Notes: a model not told the origin generated them from the sequence alone. A DNA stretch of 15,940 bases from Archangium sp. (GCA_016793585.1 JAEUJR010000256.1:1-15940); one strand, 5' to 3'. Counted from the first letter of the stretch, positions 1 through 6,475 are shown. Numbers and translations are program-made.

Positions 1-363
1 ATCGCTCTCGAGGCCGAGCTTCTTCGCGAAGTCGGCGCTGCCGTCACCCAGCATGCGCACCTTGCCGAACGCTCCGAGCTCTTTGCCCCACGCGGCCATC
101 ACGTAGCCGTCGTTCACCGACACGCACCACACCTCGTCGACCCCCTTCGCCTTCAGCGCGGGCAGCTGCTCGACGTAGCCGGGCACGTGCTTCGCGCTGC
201 AGGTCGGCGTGTACGCGCCGGGCAACCCGAAGATGACGATCTTCTTCCCCTTCGTCGCCTCGGCGACCGACACCTTCTCGGGAGAGAGCGGGCAGGTGTC
301 TCCGAAGGCCTTGGACTCGTAGAGGGTCGCGTCGGGGAGCTTCGTTCCAGGAGTGATGGGCAT
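1..363 (-). CDS. Prx5-type peroxiredoxin (AhpC/TSA-redoxin family), C-terminus outside window
   Basis: This cytosolic thiol peroxidase should reduce hydrogen peroxide or organic hydroperoxides, using a thiol donor such as glutaredoxin or thioredoxin. Only the first 121 residues are present because the gene runs off the left edge. The peroxidatic-cysteine motif PGAYTPTCS lies at residues 48-56 with Cys55 as the catalytic residue, and the following WCVSVND stretch is typical of the Prx5 branch. A family member is usually about 160 residues, so roughly 40 are missing. The ATG at 363 is chosen because it places the motif at the usual depth, and TAGGGC, a possible -10 element, ends six bases upstream of it. 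The gene is divergent from the MFS gene at 444. Family assignment is firm; the exact reductant is not visible. Confidence 0.93.
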   Translation of the reverse strand, partial: MPITPGTKLPDATLYESKAFGDTCPLSPEKVSVAEATKGKKIVIFGLPGAYTPTCSAKHVPGYVEQLPALKAKGVDEVWCVSVNDGYVMAAWGKELGAFGKVRMLGDGSADFAKKLGLESD

Positions 364-369
364 GGGGCA

Positions 370-375
370 GCCCTA
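370..375 (-). promoter_or_regulatory. Candidate -10 element of the peroxiredoxin gene
   Basis: TAGGGC reads toward the peroxiredoxin and ends six bases before its ATG. A -10 at this distance would start transcription at or next to the start codon. No convincing -35 is seen and no Shine-Dalgarno sequence lies between. Similar strings, TAGGGC and TAGGAC, occur upstream of the GTG at 8142. Confidence 0.35.
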
Positions 376-428
376 CCACCAGCCGTGCAGGGGAGCATGG
401 TTTTGGGGCGCGCCCGCGATCGCTGGTG

Positions 429-434
429 TACAGC
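429..434 (+). promoter_or_regulatory. Candidate -10 element (TACA box) of the MFS gene
   Basis: TACAGC is followed by nine bases and then the ATG at 444, with no Shine-Dalgarno sequence. The same TACA-to-ATG spacing occurs before the genes at 2055, 3866 and 8016 (minus). A TTGGGG at 403-408 is a weak -35 candidate at a poor distance (20 bases). The reading as a promoter is inference from recurrence. Confidence 0.45.
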
Positions 435-443
435 ACCCGCGTC

Positions 444-1730
444 ATGACGGCGCCCCCCGCGACCGAGACGCCCTCGATGGCGCTGACCAGCCGGCAGTGG
501 GGCATCGTGCTGCTCGTCGCGGCGCTGCAGTTCGTGAACATTCTCGACTTCGTCATCGTGATGCCCATCGGCCCGCGACTGGCGCAGGCGCTCGACTTTC
601 CGTCGTCGCACCTGCCGTGGATGAACGGGAGCTACACCGCGACCGCGTCGTTGATGGGCCTGCTGGGCGCGCTCTTTCTCGACCGGTTCGACCGCCGCAA
701 GGCCGTCGGCGTCGCCGTGTTCGGGCTCGTCATCGGCACGGCGTTGTGCGGCTTCGCGGGCAGCTTCACCACGTTGCTCGTCGCGCGCAGCCTCGCCGGC
801 GCTTTCGGTGGGCCTGCGACCTCGCTCTGCTTCGCCATCATCGCCGACACGATTCCGTCGCACGTGCGCGGCAAGGCGATGGGCACGGTGATGGGCGCGT
901 TCTCGGTCGCCTCGGTCTTCGGCGTCCCCTCAGGGTTGTGGATGGCGGAGCACTTCGGCTGGCGCGCGCCGTTCTTCACGGTCGCGGCGCTCGGCGCGGT
1001 GGTGCTGGTGGTGTCGGTTTTTCTGCTGCCGCCGCTGCGTGGGCACCTGGGCGCGCCGCGCCGCACGATTCCCGACATCATCTCGCTGGTGAGCGAGCGA
1101 AACGTTCAGCTCTCGTTCTTGATGACGGCCATCGTGATGTCGGCGGGGTTCGTGCTGATCCCCAACATCGCGTCGTACCTGCAGTTCAACCTCGGCGTGC
1201 CCGAGTCGCACATCAAGTTCGCGTACCTGTTCGGTGGCATCGCGAGCTTCATCGCCACGCAGCTCGGCGGGCGGCTGGTCGATCGGTTCGGCTCGTTCCG
1301 CGTGGGCACCGGCGGCACGCTGCTCGTCATCTGCGTCATCTTCTTCTTCTTCTATCTGCCGCGGGAGTCGCTCGCGTCGTGGCTGGTGTTCGCCTCGTTC
1401 GGCGGCTTCATGCTCGCGCAGGGCTTTCGCAACGTCTCGTACAACACGCTCACCACCAAGGTGCCCGACCCTGCGCGCCGGGCCACGTTCCAGAGTCTGC
1501 AGTCGGCGGTGCAGCACGCGGCGACGTCGCTGGCGGCCTTCAGCTCGGGGCTCATGCTCACCGAGATCGCCCGCACGCCGCTGGCGACCGACTTGCCCGG
1601 CCGACCGCCCCGACAGCTGGTGGGCATGTCGACGGTGGCGATGGTGTCGATGACCATGTCGCTGCTGATTCCCCTGCTGCTCTTCATCGTCGAGAAGCGC
1701 GTGGTGCCGGCGAAGCGGGCCGGGCCCTGA
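444..1730 (+). CDS. Major facilitator superfamily (MFS) transporter, DHA1-like
   Basis: This is a 428-residue inner-membrane secondary transporter, probably a proton-coupled exporter; the substrate cannot be read from sequence. About twelve hydrophobic segments are seen. The MFS motif A follows segment 2 (GALFLDRFDRRK, residues 75-86), and the first segment contains LDFVIVMPIGP, common in drug/metabolite exporters of the DHA1 group. The central cytoplasmic linker lies around residues 190-205. The ATG at 444 is preferred over an in-frame GTG at 426 because it follows a TACA box at the spacing seen for other genes here and gives a short polar N-terminus. The neighbour on the left is a divergent peroxiredoxin, and a possible small gene starts eight bases after the stop. 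The superfamily is firm; the substrate is unknown. Confidence 0.92.
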   Translation: MTAPPATETPSMALTSRQWGIVLLVAALQFVNILDFVIVMPIGPRLAQALDFPSSHLPWMNGSYTATASLMGLLGALFLDRFDRRKAVGVAVFGLVIGTALCGFAGSFTTLLVARSLAGAFGGPATSLCFAIIADTIPSHVRGKAMGTVMGAFSVASVFGVPSGLWMAEHFGWRAPFFTVAALGAVVLVVSVFLLPPLRGHLGAPRRTIPDIISLVSERNVQLSFLMTAIVMSAGFVLIPNIASYLQFNLGVPESHIKFAYLFGGIASFIATQLGGRLVDRFGSFRVGTGGTLLVICVIFFFFYLPRESLASWLVFASFGGFMLAQGFRNVSYNTLTTKVPDPARRATFQSLQSAVQHAATSLAAFSSGLMLTEIARTPLATDLPGRPPRQLVGMSTVAMVSMTMSLLIPLLLFIVEKRVVPAKRAGP

Positions 1731-1738
1731 CGTCGAGC

Positions 1739-2008
1739 GTGGCAGAGGTCGCGAAGATCGTCAGGGCGCTCCGAGCCGATGGTGATTGGGTCGAGCCTGC
1801 CGGCCGTGCCGCCGAGCTCGAGCAGCGGGTGCTGGTCCAGACGGGGAACTGCGGGGGGCAGGTGGAGTGTCTGAGTCTTGGTGCAGCGACCTGGGCCCAG
1901 CGCGCAGCGAGAACCCACGACCCGGATGACCTCGCGCAAGCCGAGCGTGCCCGCCGCGCCGCCGACGAGGCCCGGGCGCGTGAGCGGCTCCGCGAGACGC
2001 CTCCCTGA
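1739..2008 (+). CDS. Possible small hypothetical protein (89 residues)
   Basis: A GTG-started frame of 89 residues begins eight bases after the MFS stop. The product is hydrophilic. It has a compact N-terminal part containing GDWVEPAGRAAELEQRVLV and TGNCGGQVEC (two cysteines, near residues 43 and 48), and a charged Ala/Arg/Glu-rich C-terminal helix. Codons have mostly G or C at position three, but less strongly than in neighbouring genes. Competing frames on the opposite strand are long and low-complexity, which is what high GC alone produces. I do not recognise a family. The short distance to the MFS gene suggests cotranscription. If it is not a gene, this would be a 300-base gap, unusual for this compact region. 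Confidence 0.5.
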   Translation: MAEVAKIVRALRADGDWVEPAGRAAELEQRVLVQTGNCGGQVECLSLGAATWAQRAARTHDPDDLAQAERARRAADEARARERLRETPP

Positions 2009-2015
2009 GTCTCGA

Positions 2016-2045
2016 TTGATCCCCGGGCTGATCCTCGGCTACACG
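2016..2045 (+). promoter_or_regulatory. Candidate sigma-70-type promoter of the helical envelope-protein gene
   Basis: TTGATC (2016-2021) and TACACG (2040-2045) are separated by 18 bases. The TACA box is followed by nine bases and the ATG at 2055, giving a predicted leader of only a few bases. No Shine-Dalgarno sequence is present. This is the best -35/-10 pair of the TACA set on the plus strand. Confidence 0.5.
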
Positions 2046-2054
2046 CGCCGCTCC

Positions 2055-3830
2055 ATGAAATCCTTCTCTCGCCTGTCGTTGCTGTCCCTCTGCCTCGCCG
2101 CCGTTCTCGCCACCGCGCAAGACGAGGTCGAGGTCGCCACGCCGAAGTCTGCGGCGACGACGGAGGCTGGCACCGGTGGCCGCAAGCCCATCACCAAGGG
2201 TGACCGCGAAGCCGCCATCAAGGCCGAGGCGCAGCGCAAGAAGGACGAAGAAGAGGCCGCCAAGAAGGCCGCCGAAGAGAAGAAGAAGGCCGACGAAGAG
2301 GCCGCCCGCAAGCTCGCCGCCGAGAACGACGCCCGCAAGAAGGCCGAAGAAGAGGCTCGCGCGAAGGCGGAGGCCGAGGCCAAGCGCCTGAAGGCGGAGC
2401 AGGAGGCCATCGAGGCCAAGAAGAAGGCCGAAGAAGAGAAGAAGGCCAAGGCCGAGGCCGAGAAGCTTCGCCTCGAAGAAGAGAAGAAGAAGCTCGAGGA
2501 GGACAAGAAGCGCCTCGCCGAGGAAGAGAAGAAGCGCAAGGAAGACGAGAAGAAGGCGGCTGAAGAGAAGAAGAAGGCCGAGGCCGAAGAGAAGAAGCGC
2601 CTCGCCGCCGAAGAGAAGGCGAAGAAGGAAGAAGAGAAGAAGCTCGCCGAAGAGAAGAAGCGCGACGAAGAGCTCGAGAAGAAGCGCCAGGAGATCGAGA
2701 AGGTTCGCGTCGAGCTCGAGAAGAAGAAGAGCGAAGTCGAAGAGAAGCGCCTGAAGGAAGAGCAGGCCAAGCTCGAGGCCGAAGAGAAGAAGAAGAAGGC
2801 CGAAGAGGACAAGAAGAAGGCCGAAGAAGAGGCCCGCCTCGCCGCCGAAGAGAAGAAGAAGAAGGAGGAGGAGTTCAAGAACTCCGCCGAAGAGAAGAAG
2901 CGCGTCGCCGAAGAGGAGCGCAAGAAGAAGGAAGAAGAGAAGAAGGCCGCCGCCGAAGAGAAGAAGCGCCTGGCCGAAGAAGAGAAGGCGAAGAAGAAGG
3001 CCGAGGCCGAAGAGAAGAAGCGCCTCGCCGACGAAGAGAAGAAGAAGAAGGAAGACGAGAAGAAGTTCGCCGCCGAAGAGAAGAAGCGCCTCGCCGACGA
3101 AGAGAAGAAGCGCAAAGAAGACGAGAAGAACGCCGCCATCGAAGCCAAGCGCCTCGAGGCTGAAGCCAGGAAGCTCGAAGAGGAGCAGAAGAAGGAAGCT
3201 GCGCGTCTGGCCGCCGAGGCCGCCAAGCAGCCTGCGCCGTCGAGCGAGCCCAGCCGCCGCGTGATTCGCCCTGGCGAGACGCCGCCTCCGTCGCAGAACG
3301 TCGCGGCCACCACGCCGCCTCCGTCGAACACCAACACCACGCCGCCGCCGTCGTCGAACCCGCAGCCCTACGGCTCGAACACTGCGCCCGCGAACAACAC
3401 GCCTCCGCCTGCCGGCACGCAGCCCAAGACGCAGGCGCCCGACGCGTACCTCGGTGGCAAGGCCTCGGTTGGGGCGATGATCCCCGCGCGCTCGCTCGAC
3501 GAGGCGAAGAGCGACCCGCGCTTCTCGGCGGCCGGCCTCGTCGAAGACGCCCGCGTGAAGGTCATCTCGGTGACCGACAAGTTCCCGTACTACGGCATCG
3601 CCAACAACGGCTGCGGCTCGGGCAAGAGCTTCGTGATGTCTGAGCTCATCTCGCCCTTCGACGGTCTGCCCGCGGGCATTCCCGTGGTGCTGCGCATCGA
3701 AGACCCCACGCTGGGCCCCGCGCGCGCCGGCTCGAACCTCGCGTTCTCGGGCCTGCGCCGCGCCGGCAAGGCGCCCGACGGCACGTTCGTCTACTGCGGC
3801 AAGGGCACGGCCTTCCCCGTTCGTCGGTAG
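2055..3830 (+). CDS. Exported protein with very long charged (KE-rich) helix, Pro-rich linker and unknown C-terminal domain
   Basis: The 591-residue product starts with a signal peptide (residues 1-21; likely cleavage after ATA, before Gln22). Residues about 52-392 are almost only Lys, Glu, Ala, Arg and Leu in runs such as EEKKRLAEEEKKRKEDEKKA. This is the pattern of a single alpha helix or long coiled coil, which as a helix would span roughly 50 nm. Residues 393-462 are Pro/Thr/Asn-rich and probably disordered. Residues 463-591 form a compact domain with two cysteines (Cys520 in NNGCGSG, Cys581 in VYCGKG) that could pair in the periplasm. I do not recognise that domain. The overall plan resembles TolA-type envelope spanners, but there is no N-terminal membrane anchor apart from the signal peptide and no TolA C-terminal signature that I can see. 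tatB starts 35 bases downstream with its own TACA box. Confidence 0.85.
   Translation: MKSFSRLSLLSLCLAAVLATAQDEVEVATPKSAATTEAGTGGRKPITKGDREAAIKAEAQRKKDEEEAAKKAAEEKKKADEEAARKLAAENDARKKAEEEARAKAEAEAKRLKAEQEAIEAKKKAEEEKKAKAEAEKLRLEEEKKKLEEDKKRLAEEEKKRKEDEKKAAEEKKKAEAEEKKRLAAEEKAKKEEEKKLAEEKKRDEELEKKRQEIEKVRVELEKKKSEVEEKRLKEEQAKLEAEEKKKKAEEDKKKAEEEARLAAEEKKKKEEEFKNSAEEKKRVAEEERKKKEEEKKAAAEEKKRLAEEEKAKKKAEAEEKKRLADEEKKKKEDEKKFAAEEKKRLADEEKKRKEDEKNAAIEAKRLEAEARKLEEEQKKEAARLAAEAAKQPAPSSEPSRRVIRPGETPPPSQNVAATTPPPSNTNTTPPPSSNPQPYGSNTAPANNTPPPAGTQPKTQAPDAYLGGKASVGAMIPARSLDEAKSDPRFSAAGLVEDARVKVISVTDKFPYYGIANNGCGSGKSFVMSELISPFDGLPAGIPVVLRIEDPTLGPARAGSNLAFSGLRRAGKAPDGTFVYCGKGTAFPVRR
2212..3215 (+). repeat. 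About 1 kb purine-biased, low-complexity coding tract
   Basis: The plus strand is dominated by GAA, GAG, AAG and GCC codons, giving long runs of purines and many near-repeats of units such as GAAGAGAAGAAG. It encodes the charged helix of the gene at 2055. Units are imperfect and codon choice varies, so this is not a recent clean tandem duplication. Such tracts are prone to slippage and misassembly. Confidence 0.85.
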
Positions 3831-3842
3831 CCGTCGGTGGCC
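3823..3842 (+). repeat. Tandem 10-base repeat upstream of tatB
   Basis: GTCGGTAGCC and GTCGGTGGCC stand directly in tandem (9 of 10 bases equal). The first copy contains the TAG stop of the preceding gene. The second copy also forms a small hairpin, GTCGG-TGG-CCGAC, at 3833-3845. The pair lies where a -35 element for the tatB TACA box would be expected. An operator role is possible but not shown. Confidence 0.4.
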
Positions 3843-3850
3843 GACCCGGC

Positions 3851-3856
3851 TACAAC
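3851..3856 (+). promoter_or_regulatory. Candidate -10 element (TACA box) of tatB
   Basis: TACAAC is followed by nine bases and the tatB ATG at 3866. No good -35 is visible: TAGCCG lies 17 bases upstream and matches poorly. No Shine-Dalgarno sequence precedes the ATG. Confidence 0.45.
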
Positions 3857-3865
3857 CCGTGCGCG

Positions 3866-4294
3866 ATGCTGAACATCGGCACGGGCGAAATCATCTTCAT
3901 CGCGATCGCGGCCCTGCTCATTCTGGGGCCGCAGAAGCTGCCTGAGTTCGCCCGCACCATCGGCAAGCTGGTGCGCGACTTCCGCCGGCAGACCGACGAC
4001 GTGCGCAACACCGTCGAGCGCGAGTTCTACAAGATGGACCAGGAGCTGACCAAAGAGGTCCCCGCTCCGGTGCCCCAGCCTGCGCAAGACGCCATTGCCC
4101 ACGGGCACCACGCGGGCGAGCTGCCTGACGCGTTGCCCGCGCCGGAGGCCGACCTGTCACAGGTGATGAAGGGCGCGCCAGCGGCCGAACCGGTCGCCCT
4201 GCCTGCTCCGCTCGAACCCGTCGCCGTGGCTCCGACGGTCGAGGCGGCCGTTCCTGCTCCCGCTCCCACCGAGCCCTCGCCCGAGAAGCCCTGA
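3866..4294 (+). CDS. tatB: Twin-arginine translocase subunit TatB (TatA/B family)
   Basis: This inner-membrane component of the Tat system, which exports folded proteins with an RR signal peptide, works with TatC in the substrate receptor. The 142-residue product has one membrane helix (about 6-20) with a polar Glu8 near its periplasmic end. The hinge LGPQKLPEF follows (20-28), then an amphipathic helix to about residue 60, and an Ala/Pro-rich tail. Glu directly after LP, as in LPEFART, is usual for TatB rather than TatA, so I call it TatB. A TatA role, or both roles, cannot be excluded because no second TatA/B gene is in the window. The stop lies eight bases before the tatC start, which supports one operon. 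Confidence 0.88.
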   Translation: MLNIGTGEIIFIAIAALLILGPQKLPEFARTIGKLVRDFRRQTDDVRNTVEREFYKMDQELTKEVPAPVPQPAQDAIAHGHHAGELPDALPAPEADLSQVMKGAPAAEPVALPAPLEPVAVAPTVEAAVPAPAPTEPSPEKP

Positions 4295-4302
4295 GCGCCG
4301 AC

Positions 4303-5556
4303 ATGCCCGCCGCGGCCGTGACCCCCGACGAATACAAGATGAGCCTGTTCGAGCACCTCGCCGAGCTTCGAACGAGGCTGCTCCGCGTCACCATCGCCGT
4401 CGTGGTGCTCGGCATTCTCTCGCTCACCTTCGCGCGGGAGATCTACGGCTTCCTCATGCGGCCGGTGCTCATGTCGCTGCCGTCGGCGTCGGCGCAGCTC
4501 ATCTACACGTCGGCCATCGAAGAGCTGAACGTGCTGATGAAGATCGGCCTCTACGCCGGCGTGTTCATGAGCACGCCGGTGCTGCTCTGGCAGATCTGGA
4601 GCTTCGTGGCGCCCGGCCTCTACGACAACGAGAAGAAGCTGGCCGCGCCCTTCATCGTCTTCGGCACGCTGGCCTTCATCGCCGGAGCCGCGTTCTGCTA
4701 CTTCGTGTTGTTGCCGCAGATGTTCCAGTTCCTGCTGCAGCGTGAAGACGTCGCGGTCATCACCCAGCGCATCGACACCGGCCGGCTGCGCGAGCAGGAC
4801 GCGATGCGCTACCTCTCGCTCGGCGACCTCGACCACGCCAGCGCGCTCGCGAGAACGGCGGTGGGCGATCTCGAAGCGGCGGGTGAAGGCAAGACGACCG
4901 ATCAGGGCATGGGCCTGTCGCTCATCAGCAAGCGCAGCGTCGACGTCCTCGCGCGCCTCGATGGCCTCGGCCGGCTGATCGACGCGACTCGCTCGGGGTA
5001 TGGCGAGGCGTCGCGACCGGTGCTCGCGCAGGTGATGGGAAAGCGGCTCGAGGCGGTCGCTGCGTTCGGGCTCGGTGAGTATGACAAGGCGCAGTCACTC
5101 GCCGACGAAGCCGCTGCGATTCTGGCCGGAGTGGCGAGCGCGCGCGCGAACGACTTCGCCGAGCTGTGGAAGCTGGAGCGCACCCTGAGCGTCGGCACCG
5201 CCACCGTCGAGAGCATGAACTGGACGAAGCCGATGCTCTCGATGAGCGAGCAGCTGTCGTTGGTGCTGGTGCTCGAGCTCGCCTTCGGCCTCATCTTCGA
5301 GCTGCCGCTGGTGATGATGGTGCTCGGCATGGTGGGGCTCGTGTCGTCGGCGTTCCTCTTCAAGTACCAGCGGCATGCGCTGGTGCTGTGCCTCATCGCC
5401 GCGGCCATCATCACGCCCACTGGCGACGCCGTGAACCTGGCGCTCATGGCCGGGCCCATGCTGCTCTGTTACGAGCTGGGCGTCGTGCTGGTGTGGCTCG
5501 TCGAGAAGCGCCGCAAGAAGCAGACACCGCCCGATTCGAACCTCACCACCACCTGA
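4303..5556 (+). CDS. tatC: Twin-arginine translocase subunit TatC with large insertion in the second periplasmic loop
   Basis: TatC is the six-helix receptor for RR signal peptides in the inner membrane. The N-terminal HLAELRTRLL (18-27), the loop WQIWSFVAPGLYDNEKK with conserved Glu110, helix 4 with the FELP motif, and the ITPTGDAVN stretch before helix 6 are all typical. The product has 417 residues, whereas usual family members have about 230-260. The excess is a single block, residues about 147-306, between helix 3 (ending at LPQMFQFLLQ) and the segment MLSMSEQLSLV that begins helix 4. It should therefore face the periplasm. The block is helical and contains two TPR-like helix pieces, LGDLDHASALA near 173-183 and LGEYDKAQSLA near 257-267. 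The frame is open through the junctions, so this is not a frameshift. tatB precedes it, and an exported protein gene starts nine bases after the stop. Confidence 0.94.
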   Translation: MPAAAVTPDEYKMSLFEHLAELRTRLLRVTIAVVVLGILSLTFAREIYGFLMRPVLMSLPSASAQLIYTSAIEELNVLMKIGLYAGVFMSTPVLLWQIWSFVAPGLYDNEKKLAAPFIVFGTLAFIAGAAFCYFVLLPQMFQFLLQREDVAVITQRIDTGRLREQDAMRYLSLGDLDHASALARTAVGDLEAAGEGKTTDQGMGLSLISKRSVDVLARLDGLGRLIDATRSGYGEASRPVLAQVMGKRLEAVAAFGLGEYDKAQSLADEAAAILAGVASARANDFAELWKLERTLSVGTATVESMNWTKPMLSMSEQLSLVLVLELAFGLIFELPLVMMVLGMVGLVSSAFLFKYQRHALVLCLIAAAIITPTGDAVNLALMAGPMLLCYELGVVLVWLVEKRRKKQTPPDSNLTTT

Positions 5557-5568
5557 GGAGGCCTCATG
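5556..5568 (+). promoter_or_regulatory. Ribosome binding site GGAGG of the SRPBCC gene, inside a palindrome
   Basis: GGAGG is followed by CCTC and the ATG at 5566. GAGGCCTC is a perfect 8-base palindrome covering most of the Shine-Dalgarno sequence, and the tatC stop lies just before it. The same 12 bases, GGAGGCCTCATG, precede the amine oxidase at 12406. It fixes the start codon of this gene. Confidence 0.7.
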
Positions 5569-6474
5569 GTGTTGCTGGCCGTGCTCGCCGCCGTTCCTGC
5601 GCCGCTCGAGGTGTCGCGGCGCGTGCAGGCGCCACCCGCCGCGGTCTACAAGACGTTCACCACGCGTGACGGCCTCGTGCGTTTCCTCGCGCCAGACGTT
5701 CGGTTTTCGCTCACCCCGAACGGCCCGTTCGAGGCGCTCTTCGTGCCTGACGCGCCGGCCGGCCAGAAAGGCGGAGAAGGCTGCCTCGTGAAGTCGTGGG
5801 TCGACGGCAAGTCGTTCACCTTCACGTGGAACTTCCCTCCGTCGCTGCCCTCGCTGCGTGAAACCAACGCGCGCACCGCGGTCGAGGTGACGTTCGTCGC
5901 GCAGGGCTCGGGCACGAAGGTGACGCTCACCCAGCGCGGGTGGAAAGAGGGCGCCGACTGGGCCGCGGGCCGGGCGTACTTCGAGCGCGCGTGGAACATC
6001 GTGCTGGCCAGACTCGCTCGCGTGATGGCGGGCGGCTCCATCGACTGGAAGCACGCGTGGGCGCCCATGCAGGTGAACGCGCTGGCGTTTCTGCAGGGGG
6101 CGTGGCGGTCGACGACCGAGACGGAGATCACCGAAGAGACGTGGCTCGTCGATGGCGCGAGTGGCGGCATGTGGGCTCGCGAGCGGCGGGTCGGCGAGGG
6201 CGCCGGCCGCGCCGACTTCACCGAGGTGGGCGAGCTCGAGTCTGCGGGTGACGAGGTCTTCTTGTCGGTGCGCATGCTCGGCGCCGGGCTGGGCCATCAC
6301 CCGAAAGACCGCGCGCGCTTCGTGCTCGAAGCGCTCGACGATCAGACCGCGCGCTTCGTCGAGACGAAGAAGAACGGGCTGGTGCTCACGTACACGCGCG
6401 CGGGCGACGAGCTGCACATCGAGCTCGCGTTTCCGAAGGGCACCGAGCGCCGCCTGCTGAAGCGCGTGCTCTGA
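5566..6474 (+). CDS. Exported SRPBCC (AHSA1-like) and DUF6265-like two-domain protein
   Basis: The 302-residue product starts with a short hydrophobic stretch (about 2-13) that may be a signal peptide, but it lacks an N-terminal positive charge. Residues about 16-155 match the SRPBCC/AHSA1 (START-like) fold: VSRRVQAPPAAVYKTFTT at the start, a central FTFTWNFPP strand, and TKVTLTQRGW before a C-terminal helix. Residues about 170-302 look like DUF6265: FLQGAWRS, then ETWL, GGMWARERRV and a final LHIELAFPKG. SRPBCC domains bind hydrophobic ligands in a deep pocket; no catalytic residue is evident. The gene follows tatC by nine bases with a strong GGAGG, so it is probably cotranscribed. It ends one base from the stop of the opposing DUF2378 gene. 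The domain calls are from memory of the families; the role is unknown. Confidence 0.82.
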   Translation: MVLLAVLAAVPAPLEVSRRVQAPPAAVYKTFTTRDGLVRFLAPDVRFSLTPNGPFEALFVPDAPAGQKGGEGCLVKSWVDGKSFTFTWNFPPSLPSLRETNARTAVEVTFVAQGSGTKVTLTQRGWKEGADWAAGRAYFERAWNIVLARLARVMAGGSIDWKHAWAPMQVNALAFLQGAWRSTTETEITEETWLVDGASGGMWARERRVGEGAGRADFTEVGELESAGDEVFLSVRMLGAGLGHHPKDRARFVLEALDDQTARFVETKKNGLVLTYTRAGDELHIELAFPKGTERRLLKRVL

Positions 6475-6475
6475 A

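Noticed and set aside
2039..3340. Long minus-strand open frame rich in Ser and Phe opposite the helical-protein gene
   Set aside because: It is the mirror of GAA/GAG/AAG codons (TTC/CTC/CTT); the low-complexity product and the good signal peptide and promoter on the plus strand show it is a shadow.
3603..3626. P-loop-like NNGCGSGKS in the C-terminal domain of the helical protein
   Set aside because: The Walker A pattern needs Gly or Ala at its first position, where Asn stands; no Walker B follows, and the domain is predicted to be exported where ATP is absent.
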